Positions 10,403 to 20,608 of a DNA stretch of 64,000 nt are shown piece by piece. The DNA is taken from positions 4,266,884 to 4,330,883 of the forward strand of contig MU004231.1 in NCBI GenBank assembly GCA_010405405.1. The letters are read 5' to 3'. Under the pieces are notes generated by a model. The model did not search any database. It saw only the letters and a program-made list of their open reading frames with translations, and was not told the origin of the DNA. This stretch comes from Microthyrium microscopicum. Lineage: Eukaryota > Ascomycota > Dothideomycetes > Microthyriales > Microthyriaceae. Position 1 is the stretch's first letter; each line of letters opens with the position of its first letter. Both the position numbers and the translations under genes were made by a program.

Positions 10403-12176
10403 ATGGAGTTATCGAGATCTTTGTTTGCGAGTTCGATAACACGGGCTGCGTGGAGGCGCGGCTGGCGAACGCGACACTTCCGTGGAATCGCGACACATAC
10501 ACACTCATTCCACGCGAACCAGATCTCAGTAATACGGTCAAAAGCGGATCCATCCTCGGCAGAGTTTAAAGAAAATGTGCAGCAAATGAACGAGGTTCTG
10601 GAGAGAATAAGAGATCTGCAGGCAAGAGCTAGACAAGGTGGAAATGCGAAGGCGAGAGAGAAGCACGTAGCCAGGGGGAAGATGCTACCACGAGAGTATG
10701 ATTTGCTATTGCACACGTTCAATCCCTTGACTGACGCGTCTTCTCTCTTTTAGCCGCATAACAGCCTTAATAGACCCTTCAACCTCTTTTCTCGAGCTCT
10801 CCTCTCTAGCTGGCCACGAGCTCTATGGCGAAGACATTCCATCAGGCGGCATAATCACAGGAGTTGGCACTGTATCAGGCGTGACATGTGTGATTGTTGC
10901 CAACGACGCGACTGTCAAAGGTGGAACTTACTATCCCATAACCGTCAAGAAACATCTTCGAGCACAAGAAATCGCACAACAAAATCGACTTCCATGTATA
11001 TACCTGGTGGACTCTGGCGGTGCCAATCTGCCACACCAGAAGGATGTCTTCCCAGGTAGAGACCATTTCGGCCGCATATTCTACAACCAGGCTCGCATGA
11101 GTGGTGCAGGCATACCTCAAATAAGTGTTGTTATGGGTCCCTGTACGGCCGGCGGTGCATATGTGCCTAGTATGAGCGACGAAAGTATCATCGTCAATGA
11201 GCAAGGCCATATCTTTTTGGCCGGGCCACCACTTGTCAAAGCTGCCACTGGTGAAGAAGTGACTGCGGAAGAGCTTGGAGGAGGCAAAATGCATTCGACT
11301 GAATCAGGTGTCACCGACTACCTTGCTGTTGACGACGCGCATGCTCTTGTTCTTGCACGGCGGTGTATAAGTAATCTCAACTGGCCCCAAGCACAAGCGG
11401 TTGGATATCCGTCAGGAGTCTCAATATCTGAACAAAGCAAACCCTGGCAAGATCCACTATATGATCCGGCGGAACTCAATGGCATCGTAGGCACCAACCT
11501 ACGGAAGCAAGTCGATGCCCATGAGATTATTGCCCGTATCGTCGATGGCAGCGAATTCGCAGAGTTCAAGCCCGAATTCGGTCCAACACTAGTCACTGGC
11601 TTCGCTCGTGTATTTGGTCAACAAGTTGGAATTTTAGCGTCCAACGGTATTCTTCTTAGCCCTGCGGCGCTGAAAGGCGCTCACTTCATCGAGCTCTGTA
11701 CGAAGAGACATGTGCCACTCCTCTTCTTGCAAAACATATCCGGTTTCATGGTCGGTCGTGATGCAGAAGCAGGCGGTATAGCCAAAAATGGTGCCAAACT
11801 AGTGACAGCTGTTGCATGCGCTGCTGTGCCAAAATTGACCGTCGTTTTTGGCGCGTCTTATGGCGCAGGGAACTACGGCATGTGTGGCAGAGCATACTCC
11901 CCACGATTTCTTTGGACGTGGCCCAACGCAAAGACTGGTGTAATGGGTGCTGAGCAGCTTGCTGGCGTTATGGCCGCGGTTGGCAAGGGATCCGATGATG
12001 GATTGAAAGAGAGGATAGAGAAAGAAACCGATTCTGTCTTTGGTAGCGCTAGGTTATGGGACGATGGCATTATTGAGCCGGCTTTGACAAGAGATTATGT
12101 TGGCCTTGGGCTTCGAGCTGCGTTGGGAGGCTGGACAGAGAAGGAGGACACGACCTTCGGTGTCTTTAGGATGTAA
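10403..12176 (+). CDS. mccB: Methylcrotonoyl-CoA carboxylase beta (carboxyltransferase) subunit, mitochondrial
   Basis: Two exons, 10403..10695 and 10754..12176, giving 571 aa; the intron is 58 bp with acceptor TTTTAG. The first 35 or so residues are rich in Arg, Ser and Ala and look like a mitochondrial presequence. The carboxyltransferase fold is shown by [35 protein letters not shown] and [16 protein letters not shown], the Gly-rich loops that bind the acyl-CoA and carboxybiotin carbonyls, and by the C-terminal [14 protein letters not shown]. It carboxylates 3-methylcrotonyl-CoA, the product of the neighbouring isovaleryl-CoA dehydrogenase, in a complex with a biotinylated alpha subunit that is not in this window. 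It is transcribed divergently from ivdA. Confidence 0.95.
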
Positions 12177-12722
12177 AGCAGTCGATAGATGATGTGAGAT
12201 ATATCAGATCACGGCAATTTTCTTCCTCATTGAATCCGTTAAGCTTATACTTCTTACAGTCCCGATATATGTCAGTGCGTTGTGAAATAACACTTCAATG
12301 TAGAAGGTTGGCCGTCCTCTACACTGGTCACTGCCGCGTTGCATACGGCAGCAAGAGATTGACAACAAGAATTCGCATCAAGTATGTATCGTATTCAATT
12401 TTTGAACATCCTAATAGTACTTTCGCCAGTTATGTACAAATGGAGCGAATGAATCATTGCACTCTAGGATCGGCACGTACTCCGCCCAAGGAAATATCAA
12501 AATCAACGGCACGCGTCCACCAACTGCGTCGGGCCTCCTAACGATACTAAAGACTATCGCATTAGACATAAGGTCCGCAAAGTAACATACTCGCTGGGAA
12601 ACACAACACTGGAAAGTAGAACGCAGCATGTGGAAGCCAGTGATGCTGATGGCAGCGCGCCGTCTATTTCATCGCTCCGTCTTTGTCCGCCCTGAAATCT
12701 ATCCTTGTGTCAAGATTAATGG
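12177..12722. other. Convergent intergenic region
   Basis: This is the 3' flank of mccB and of the BCS1-like gene. No gene or repeat was recognised. Confidence 0.5.
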
Positions 12723-15258
12723 CTATACCGAACCATTTTCTTTTGTCTCATCTTTGTTTTCGAACTGCTGAAACGTTGGACTTTTGTTGATCTCCTCAAA
12801 ATCGTCGTCATTTCCGCTCTTCTTGTCGTTGTCTTTCTCGCCAGACTCTTCGACTGGAGCTGTGGTTTCGGGACCTGATTCCGCTAGGCTCTTTGCCATG
12901 GAAAGTTTGTTCACCTTCGTTTCAAGCATTTCAGCGGCCCATTCGCGGACCTCCTTGACGGCTTTCCACGGATCTTTGCGAGGAATGAGGAAATTTTGGA
13001 CTTCTGCTGGAGAGAAAGTATCCTCCTTGACTTCTTCGACAAATTGCTCGGCCAAGTCACGAAGCTCATCCTTGCTGAAATGAGTATGTTTTTTGGTCAA
13101 CAGCGGCTTCAATAACTCTTTTGTCTCTTGATCGATCGCCCGCTTTCCGCCAAATCCTGTGAGCTTAGAAATAGGATTGCCATTTGGCTCGTTGGCTTTC
13201 GGAATATGCCCGTTGCCATCGACATCACCGTTTGCTTTCTTGGACTCTTTGGCTTCGTTGTCGTACATGCGGACGAATATTTCTCTGATCTGGTGCTTTG
13301 TAGCCAAGGTGAATCGTATCTGCATATCTACTCGACCTGGACGAATCAAAGCATCGTCTAATCTCTCAGGGAAGTTTGTCGTCATTACTAGCACACGACC
13401 TTCATGGCTCCTATTGAACTATTAGTCATCACTCAGCGATGTCTAGAAAGAGAACCTACGCTACGCCATCAATGGCATTGAGCAGTCCTGAGAGCGAGAT
13501 ACCATTAGAAGCTGGAGGCTCTTCAGGTCCGCTTGTCTTTCCCCTTCGTGGACGAATCATTTTATCTGCCGGAGCACCTGGTCTCTTCAGTCCGGCAGAA
13601 TCAATATCTTCGAGCAGGACCTGTGAAAGGAAAGTTAGCCAACAAACTACCTGAAGATTTCCAAGAACTTACGATGCATCTTCGAGGTAGACTGTTAAAC
13701 AGTGCGGTCAAGTCGGTTTCAGTCAAGTTGGGATCCAACAAGCTGATGAGATAGACCTCCAGGCCAAATAATCCAGCCAAAGCAAAGCTGAGACTAGACT
13801 TCCCTGTGCCGGGTGGGCCATGAAATAGGTAGCCTCTACGATATGGTATCCCTCGTCGAGCATACCATCGTCTTGTAGTAGGCAGTAGATACTCGTGTAC
13901 ATCTGCAATGAGCTCTGCTTTTCGGTTATCTGCAAGTACCACTGTCTCTACAGGCCGGCTTGGACGCTCAAGTGCTCGAGCCCAAGCCCCTTGTCGAGCT
14001 CGTTCTCGTTGTGCTGGACGACGGATAACCGTCAACAAGGTTTGATTTTCAGCTGCCCATTCTTTGATCTCGCTAAGAAGATCTTTGATGGGTTGTGTCT
14101 TCCATCCGATTGTCTTGAAGGTGACATGCTCCTCCTCGGTTTGCCTATCCCATGGAGAGCTGCATTAGTTAGTTTGGATGATGACATATGAGAAATAGAC
14201 GTACCGTGCGCCTCGTTCGCGACGACCGCGTTCGAAGACGTAAAGTCGCCAATTGCGGACAAAATAGTAGGTGCCATAGTAAGGCTCGTAGTTCGGTGGT
14301 AATTTTGTCATACGGCCTGTGTGAAAAAGCTCTTGAGTGAAAAGATTCTCGTCCAATTGATCTTCGTCGTCATCACCAAGGGCTTTAGATTTGGCTTTCA
14401 GAGTTCGTGCACTGCAACGTGATTGTCAGTAAAGAGGATAAAACATATGGCTTCATCTGTGTATCTCGTAACCGTCGACAAGAATGAATGGCGCGCTCCA
14501 ATCAGCTCTTTGGCCAATGACCGCTACCTGTTGTTATTCGATACTTTACTTTCCATCGGATACGTAGATGTAGCTGTGAAATATCGAGCACGATGGAAAG
14601 TAGAGTGTATGCTCTATATAAGGAGCGGTGGTAGACATTACACTCGATGAGAGCGTGCCATTCATTTCGTCGACCCGTTGTCTCGTAGTTGAGCATGAAA
14701 GTATGACCTACGTTCTCCCTACTTGTTCTTTGGAGATCCACTTCAGGATATCTTCAAACATGTCATCATATTCCAGAATGTGAATCGATGAGATGCCATA
14801 ATCCTGAACCAATGACCAGAAACGCCGGCCTAGGAATCGGACTGCCGTTGCAAAAGTCACCAGAATGAAGCCAGCAGAGACGAAGATGCCTATATCGAAG
14901 CCAAATGCCTGAAGAATGAATCTTGATATGACACTATATCCTGGAATGAAAGCCTCCAGCATGTTGGGGGCTAGAATTCGTCAGTATAACATTACGATCA
15001 GAATTGTAACGCTTGGAAAAGACCATTTGGCCTTTTTGCGGTGCAATCATAAACCACTTCATGGAAACCATAGCACCCGATCAGTAACGCATGCTATGGC
15101 AGCCATCGAATGTGCCGAAAGTCGCTAGAGTCTGGAGCATTTCAAATGGTAGGCTTACCAAAGTCCAATGGTGCCTGTCCTGCTCCATCATTGCCCAGTG
15201 TTCTAGCAGTATCTAGCAGAGGTGACTGCTGACCCCGAAAACGGAATTTACCACTCAT
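12723..15258 (-). CDS. BCS1-like mitochondrial AAA ATPase
   Basis: Six exons on the minus strand: 15258..15159, 14970..14712, 14411..14205, 14159..13673, 13620..13460, 13410..12723, giving 633 aa. Introns are 188, 300, 45, 52 and 49 bp; every junction keeps frame. A membrane span after LLEAF-like residues (MLEAFIPGYS, about 36-75) precedes a BCS1-N-type domain; Walker A GPPGTGKSS is near 302-310 and Walker B VLLEDID near 352-358, followed by LSGLLNAIDGVA and MTTNFPERLDDALIRPGR. The C-terminal 200 residues are charged and low-complexity. BCS1 proper translocates the Rieske protein during complex III assembly; this longer protein belongs to the expanded fungal BCS1-like group, so the exact role is open. 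The first exon, and hence the ATG at 15258, is less certain than the rest. Two introns are unusually long and hairpin-forming. Confidence 0.85.
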
Positions 15259-17746
15259 GTTGTCCAAACTGGCGAAATGACAGGTCTCGTTTTCTAAGAT
15301 TCTGTGGGTTAGCAAAGCTTTTATACAGATCGTCTCCATTTTGTGAAGGGCGTAAAGTTTGCTTGTAAACCGGGCATTTGCGCCAGCAAAGAGTAAGAGC
15401 AATGCCACGCATTATCAACAAACAGCTCCGAAGCTAAGATTGAGCCGCATCTTTCGTTTGCACTCATGGCGTGGAGGCTGTACTGCGTAAGAAAACTTTG
15501 ATACATACCGTGACAGGGACAGCCTAACAAAAGTTCCCGCGTCAGGCTGAGCAGAGAGACTTGGAAGTGGATTGGTCAATTAACTTTCAGAGCAATGTAG
15601 AGCAAAGCGGAGCCTCAGCCTGATGTGATTTCCGGCCGTTCGGTTGAAGCAAATCTGGGGTTGTCCACCAATGATCCTTGATTGACTCGCAGTGTACCTG
15701 GTTTTTGCAGATGGCCAACAACACAATGATCGCGATAATCCAGCCGGTCAGCTCGGTTATGACCGGGCTCGGATAGAGCAATGTTTTCTTTTCTGGTGAT
15801 GTTGAGGCTCTTCAGAGACGGTAGATGCAAACTTGGCAAAAGGTATGGTACAGCAGAGTCTATCTGGTGAATGGCAAGAACAACCGTTGTCGCAACTGCT
15901 ATCGTTTTGCATCAAGCACAGCACTTGCCACTATCGTTGCCTGCTGCTAGTTGTCCATGTCCTTCGTTATAAGTACACACCTCTTTGTTGCTCTGATATT
16001 TCTGCCTGCTTTCTGGGCGGACTTTTACCAATCAAGCGTTGGTGAAAATCCAATGGTGGCAAATTCCTCGGTGCTCGCTCTTAGCAGTTTCTTTGATCTA
16101 CTAACTGGAAGTAGCTGGGATAACCCGAGGTAGTTGTTGATTTCCAAGACCGGAATTGTGAATGTTTTTGTGACCTGGCTTGCTTTTTAGGTGATTGTTC
16201 AGAAATGATTTCCGTGAAAGTGCCGTCATGTTAAAAATGCCTGTCGTCTACAAAAGCTCAAGCTCATAGCAGAAATCATGTGGTGATTAGATGGGTCAAC
16301 ATGAGTTTGCTGCATGCATGGTTAGCCACGGCTAGTTGCATGAATGACATGGAATAATATTCTTGATGTAACTAATAGGTAGGACGACAAAATAAATGGC
16401 ATGCTGCCATCAAGCATAATGGTGGCCATCTGCTACAAAGTATCATTGAAAACATCACTCTTATTGATTGTAAGAAGCTCCTTTCCGACAGGAAACCGAA
16501 ACTCGCTTTAGGAAAATACGATACTAGAGTAGAAGATGTCTTTATCGATGGGAGCTCCATTTACGTTGTCAAGTGGTTTGTACACAAACCTTGAAACCCT
16601 CATCTGGAAGTCCTAGTTCAAGCAATGAAGTCAGTCATGACTCACCAATCGTCCATAAAAACTCGCTGGCAGCCATTCCTTTTCTTTTGTTCAGTACATT
16701 TCTCCAAAAGGTCAAGTATGAGCTTGGGTAGAATTGATAAGAATGTTGGAAACACTGGAACATTTGAAACTGGCAAAACCGTAACTATACTGTTTATCGA
16801 AGATTGATATTGATCAGAGCGTATTGGGCGACTTGGTATGGCAATGAGTACCTAGCCGGCTAATCCTTCTACTTTGGTGTTCAGGAAATCAGAACTAAGT
16901 GGTATAATATATTGCTGGTGACTGGTGTTCAGGTCTGACTCCTGCGCCTCACAGAGATATCGCAAATAACACAGTAGGTATAGATTTGCGTAGCAACTTT
17001 GACTGGAAATCTGGGCTTTCCTGCCATGGAACTACAAGTGCGGTACGCTGAGATCGGAAGCCCAAAGATCGAGAGTACCAGAATATCGTCAATCCCCCTA
17101 GAAGCCATTGAACCATGGTTGATGGCCGAAGTATCCATGGATACATCAACACTTCGCTATGGAGGAACAGCGACCATATATAAGCCTTAGCAAATTCTCT
17201 TCCTCAATTTTGCGATTCATCACTCGTTGCCAGGCTCTTCCTCTTGCTTCGCGAATTCCTTAAAAATCAACCCGAACTCTTCAGTTTTGAAGCAGCAACA
17301 CTCATCTTGCTTCTAACACCAAGGAAGGTAGACAGTTCTATGCCCTCATAAATGGCAGGCATTATCTGCCTGTGAACCTTCCTTTGTAGTCCTTATGTTG
17401 CGGAAGTCCAAGCAGTGGCCATCCAACAGCTGCAACTATTACCCTTCGTCAGTAAGGTCTTGTTGAGCCAACACTCCTGGAGCTCCGAGTAGGCGAATGC
17501 GCCTTCCGACTGCTCTGGACATCAAAAGCAGTATGGAGAGGAACTGAGTCGAATCATTTCCTTCTGACACTTGGAACTACCACCTTTGTCAGGAACGTCT
17601 CCTACAGCCAGCGCTCCTGCAGTTCGAGTACATGAAAGTGCCTCCTGCCATCTAGACATCAAAAGCAGCCCGATCAACAACAAAACCGAGAACAAACCCT
17701 CAACTGAGAAACATTCCAACACCAAGGTCATCCCCAAACCACAACC
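15259..17746. other. Long gene-poor stretch
   Basis: Nearly 2.5 kb without a convincing gene; open frames are short and unlike known proteins. The right end contains a diverged direct duplication (17439-17670) in the leader of the next gene. Confidence 0.45.
17439..17670 (+). repeat. Diverged direct duplication upstream of the Cys-rich gene
   Basis: About 100 bp ending at 17531 (…GACATCAAAAGCAG) recurs in diverged form ending near 17668 (…AGACATCAAAAGCAG). Shared landmarks are a CTCCTG.AG.TC..GAGTA core, a GAA.G.GCCT block and the ACATCAAAAGCAG end. It sits in the presumed 5' leader of the gene starting at 17747. Confidence 0.6.
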
Positions 17747-18697
17747 ATGGCCTCCCCAACCTCTGAACCCACCTACATCCTCCACTACAAAGACCAACTC
17801 CTAACCCCCTACCTCCACAGTGAAATCTTCATGCACCGCCCCTGGCCCCTTCCCGCCACCGCACCACCAACCTTCGACGACAACCTTCCCCCCACAGAAA
17901 CCATCCAGCCCATCGACATTCTCCACTTCGCCAAAACCGTCAGAAAACTCCACCTCATCGGTCACCACTGGCTATTCACCTGCCTCAAACGTACAGACGG
18001 CTGTGGATGTGCGGATACGGATTTCTGCAACTATCGGATTATTCGTAATACGTTTCCGAAACTTACGCATTTGGAGTGGCGGTATGCGCATCCGGAGGAT
18101 GGGTTGCGTAGTATTGGGTTGGTGGTTGTTACTACTGATTTCTCGAATACGCAGCGGCGTGGGATTGAGAAGGTGGCTTGTTGTGTTGACCGCCGGAATG
18201 AGTCGTGGGTGCAGTGTAGGGCGGCTAGGAATAGTAGGTATGAGGACCATCCGCTGGTGAATGGCTCGCTAGGTAAAGCCTATGCGTATTGGACCAACCA
18301 GCGGTACGCAACATTGCTGGATCTGGAAAGAGCGAAGCGCATCAGTGATGGATATACGCATGAGATTTGCGTCGACGCTTGTCCGGGCGGTGATGGCACT
18401 GGATGTGATATGGATACGCCGGTGAGTGCTGAGAGAATTGCGGCGTTTGAGGCAGTGGAGGAGGCGAAGATTCAGGAGGCGCGGGAAAGTGTTGGTTGCG
18501 TGATGAATCAGATGATGCTTAGTGTCATGCCGAATGAGGAGACGCGGAGAGGGTTCGACGAGGAGCTGGTGAGACAGTTTAAGGAGCTGCAGAGGTACTT
18601 GGACCGTAATGGGCAGTGGGGTCTGCGGAGGTATAGGACTCCTTCGGGTCGAGAGGTGCAGGAGATGATCTATCGTGGTTACTATCATTGGCGATGA
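17747..18697 (+). CDS. Hypothetical Cys-containing cytoplasmic protein
   Basis: Single exon, 316 aa, with a strong start context (ACAACCATGG). I do not recognise the family. It has no signal peptide or membrane span. Visible features are a Cys cluster, CLKRTDGCGCADTDFC, near 79-94, a second Cys group CVDACPGGDGTGC near 207-219, and a helical charged C-terminal third. An N-terminal segment (LHYKDQLLTPYLHSEIF) hints at a small folded start. Codon use changes abruptly near 18000, from almost all C-ending to mostly G/T-ending, without a frame change. Metal binding through the Cys clusters is possible but unproven. Confidence 0.75.
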   Translation: MASPTSEPTYILHYKDQLLTPYLHSEIFMHRPWPLPATAPPTFDDNLPPTETIQPIDILHFAKTVRKLHLIGHHWLFTCLKRTDGCGCADTDFCNYRIIRNTFPKLTHLEWRYAHPEDGLRSIGLVVVTTDFSNTQRRGIEKVACCVDRRNESWVQCRAARNSRYEDHPLVNGSLGKAYAYWTNQRYATLLDLERAKRISDGYTHEICVDACPGGDGTGCDMDTPVSAERIAAFEAVEEAKIQEARESVGCVMNQMMLSVMPNEETRRGFDEELVRQFKELQRYLDRNGQWGLRRYRTPSGREVQEMIYRGYYHWR

Positions 18698-19245
18698 TGG
18701 ATGATTGTTGGGACTTGGTGATACTGGAAGGAGTAGAGTTGTATATCTGTTGGCGTTCAATTGCATAGCAATGATCCAGTACTATAGTAGATACATCAGC
18801 GTTCATGATTTAGAGTATAGCGACTGAATACCATATATATCAAACCATATAAGCTCTCGCCGCGCTGTGTGACCTAGCTGGCATATTTGTCGATGGCGTA
18901 TTTGACACGCTGCTTATAATGTCATGTAGTATATAATGCTTCGTCTATATGAGTCTAAGCAGTCGTTCATTTTTTCATACCTACCCAGAGCTCATGTCTA
19001 ATCATCATTCATACCCCGTACACATCTTCCTGGGAGTGATCGAGACATCCTCCCGGGCCCAAAAAGCCCCGTTAGAGAGGAGCATTTGACTTCTCAATAG
19101 TCGGGAACTGCGCCACAAGTATTGGCGCACCTTATCGGTTCAGAGGCATCGATGGTATATTCCAAGCTGACGGCCATCTTCAACGAGAGGTTGGCATGAC
19201 ACCTTTTCGGGAATTTCTCCAGCGGCGATGGTACTCTTTGATTTC
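18698..19245. other. Convergent intergenic region
   Basis: This lies between two convergent genes. No feature was recognised. Confidence 0.5.
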
Positions 19246-20608
19246 CTAACCCTCAGAGTCCGAATCGTCTTCGCCAAATTCCGTAACCTAGCATTATTAG
19301 CATAACCCGCAGCACACGTAAGACCCAGACAACATACCATATCAACTCTCTTCTCACCCTTCTCATCTACCCATCCTTTGCCCACCGTCTCGAATTGATA
19401 CTGCTCAAAAAAGGCCTCCAACGCCTCCGGCGCCGCGACAGCTATCTTTCGATACGCCTTTACGCTCTTGACCATGGATACAAAGCTCTTGATCAGAATG
19501 CCGCCTGCATGACGCGCGCGCATCTGCGGCAGCACGGCAAAGTTGACGATCGCTACTGTCTTGCCCTCTAGCTTATTTCCAAGCGTTGGCTGCGCACGGG
19601 AAGTCGCAACGTTCCAGTCGGAGGGAAGAGTTTCGTCGTCAGAGGTGACAGTGGAGTTGGTAGTGGTCGTGGCGAGCAGATGAGCTAGTAGTACGATGCG
19701 CCGTGGAGAGTTGCCTTCGGCGCTAGGCGCGCTTGCGTAGGTGGGCAAGGAGGTCTCCTCATCGTCTGGATGGACGGTTGTGAAGAGGCCGATGCTAAGA
19801 CCGGACCCTTTGGCTAACCGATAGGCAATCTGGATGGAATTAGCGATTGAAATTAATTAGGCTGACTGGATGGGATAGGAAGGAAATGCACGAGTGTTGC
19901 AAGAGGTATGGCAAGGACATCATTATTCAGTGTCTGGTGGCACAAAATATAATTCCATCATTTCGTTAAACGAGTTGAAAAGAAGCTTGAGGGTTATGGG
20001 TGAAAATTATGCAAAAGATGATTATCATTCGATATCTCTTCAAGCGCGAAGGCAGGGATTATCGACTTGATCATTAAACATACCGCGTTGGCGTCGACTG
20101 TAGTACCAGGAAAGCAAACTTGCTCCAGCATCACACAGCTGTCTAGGTTTTTTGGCGTCAAGGCGCACTTGTAGAGACTCATGGTCGTTTCGCGCTTTGT
20201 TTCGCGAGTTTGTCTTTGAAGCCCACGAGAGCGATTGATAAGACCTAATAAACTTCGACCTGGTGAATCGTCTTCGTCTTCGTCGTCGTCGTCGTCCCCA
20301 AGAAGCTGGCGAAATATTTGCTGAGTGTTTGGATTAAAGGTTGATTCTGATGGTCCGTGCGATTCTATATCATCTTCTTCAGTCTCTGTTGACCAGGCTG
20401 AGTCATCATCTCCTTCTGCTGGTGTTAAAGCTGTGGACGAACCTTCTGCGCCTAGAGAGCCGGGTAGTGGAGCACCAAAACTGTGGCCTGGAGGTGCTGG
20501 TGACATTTTGGCTGGTGTTTCCGTAAGAGGTGGGAACCTGGTCACGTCGTTTGGATTCTCTTCAGGTGGAGAAACCGACGGTGACAGCGAATGGTGTTGC
20601 TCAGCCAT
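19246..20608 (-). CDS. GNAT-family N-acetyltransferase (AANAT/polyamine-acetyltransferase-like)
   Basis: Three exons on the minus strand: 20608..20084, 19829..19338, 19287..19246, giving 352 aa; introns are 254 and 50 bp. The last exon of 42 nt ends the protein with an acidic TEFGEDDSDSEG-type tail. The first 140 residues are Ser/Pro-rich and acidic, with a run of Asp near 101-106, and look disordered. The GNAT core begins at MSLYKCALTP (about 142) with LDSCVMLEQVCFPG, then IAYRLAKGSGLSIGLF, VNFAVLPQMRARHAGGIL (the acetyl-CoA pyrophosphate loop) and FFEQYQFETVGKGW. This arrangement matches fungal AANAT-like enzymes that acetylate arylalkylamines or polyamines; the substrate is not determined. 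The first intron is long for this genome. Confidence 0.85.

Noticed and set aside
19830-20083. Long hairpin in the 254-bp GNAT intron
   Set aside because: Only short inverted pieces (TCGTTAAACGA; GCTTGA/TCAAGC) were found, too weak to call it an introner-like hairpin by eye.
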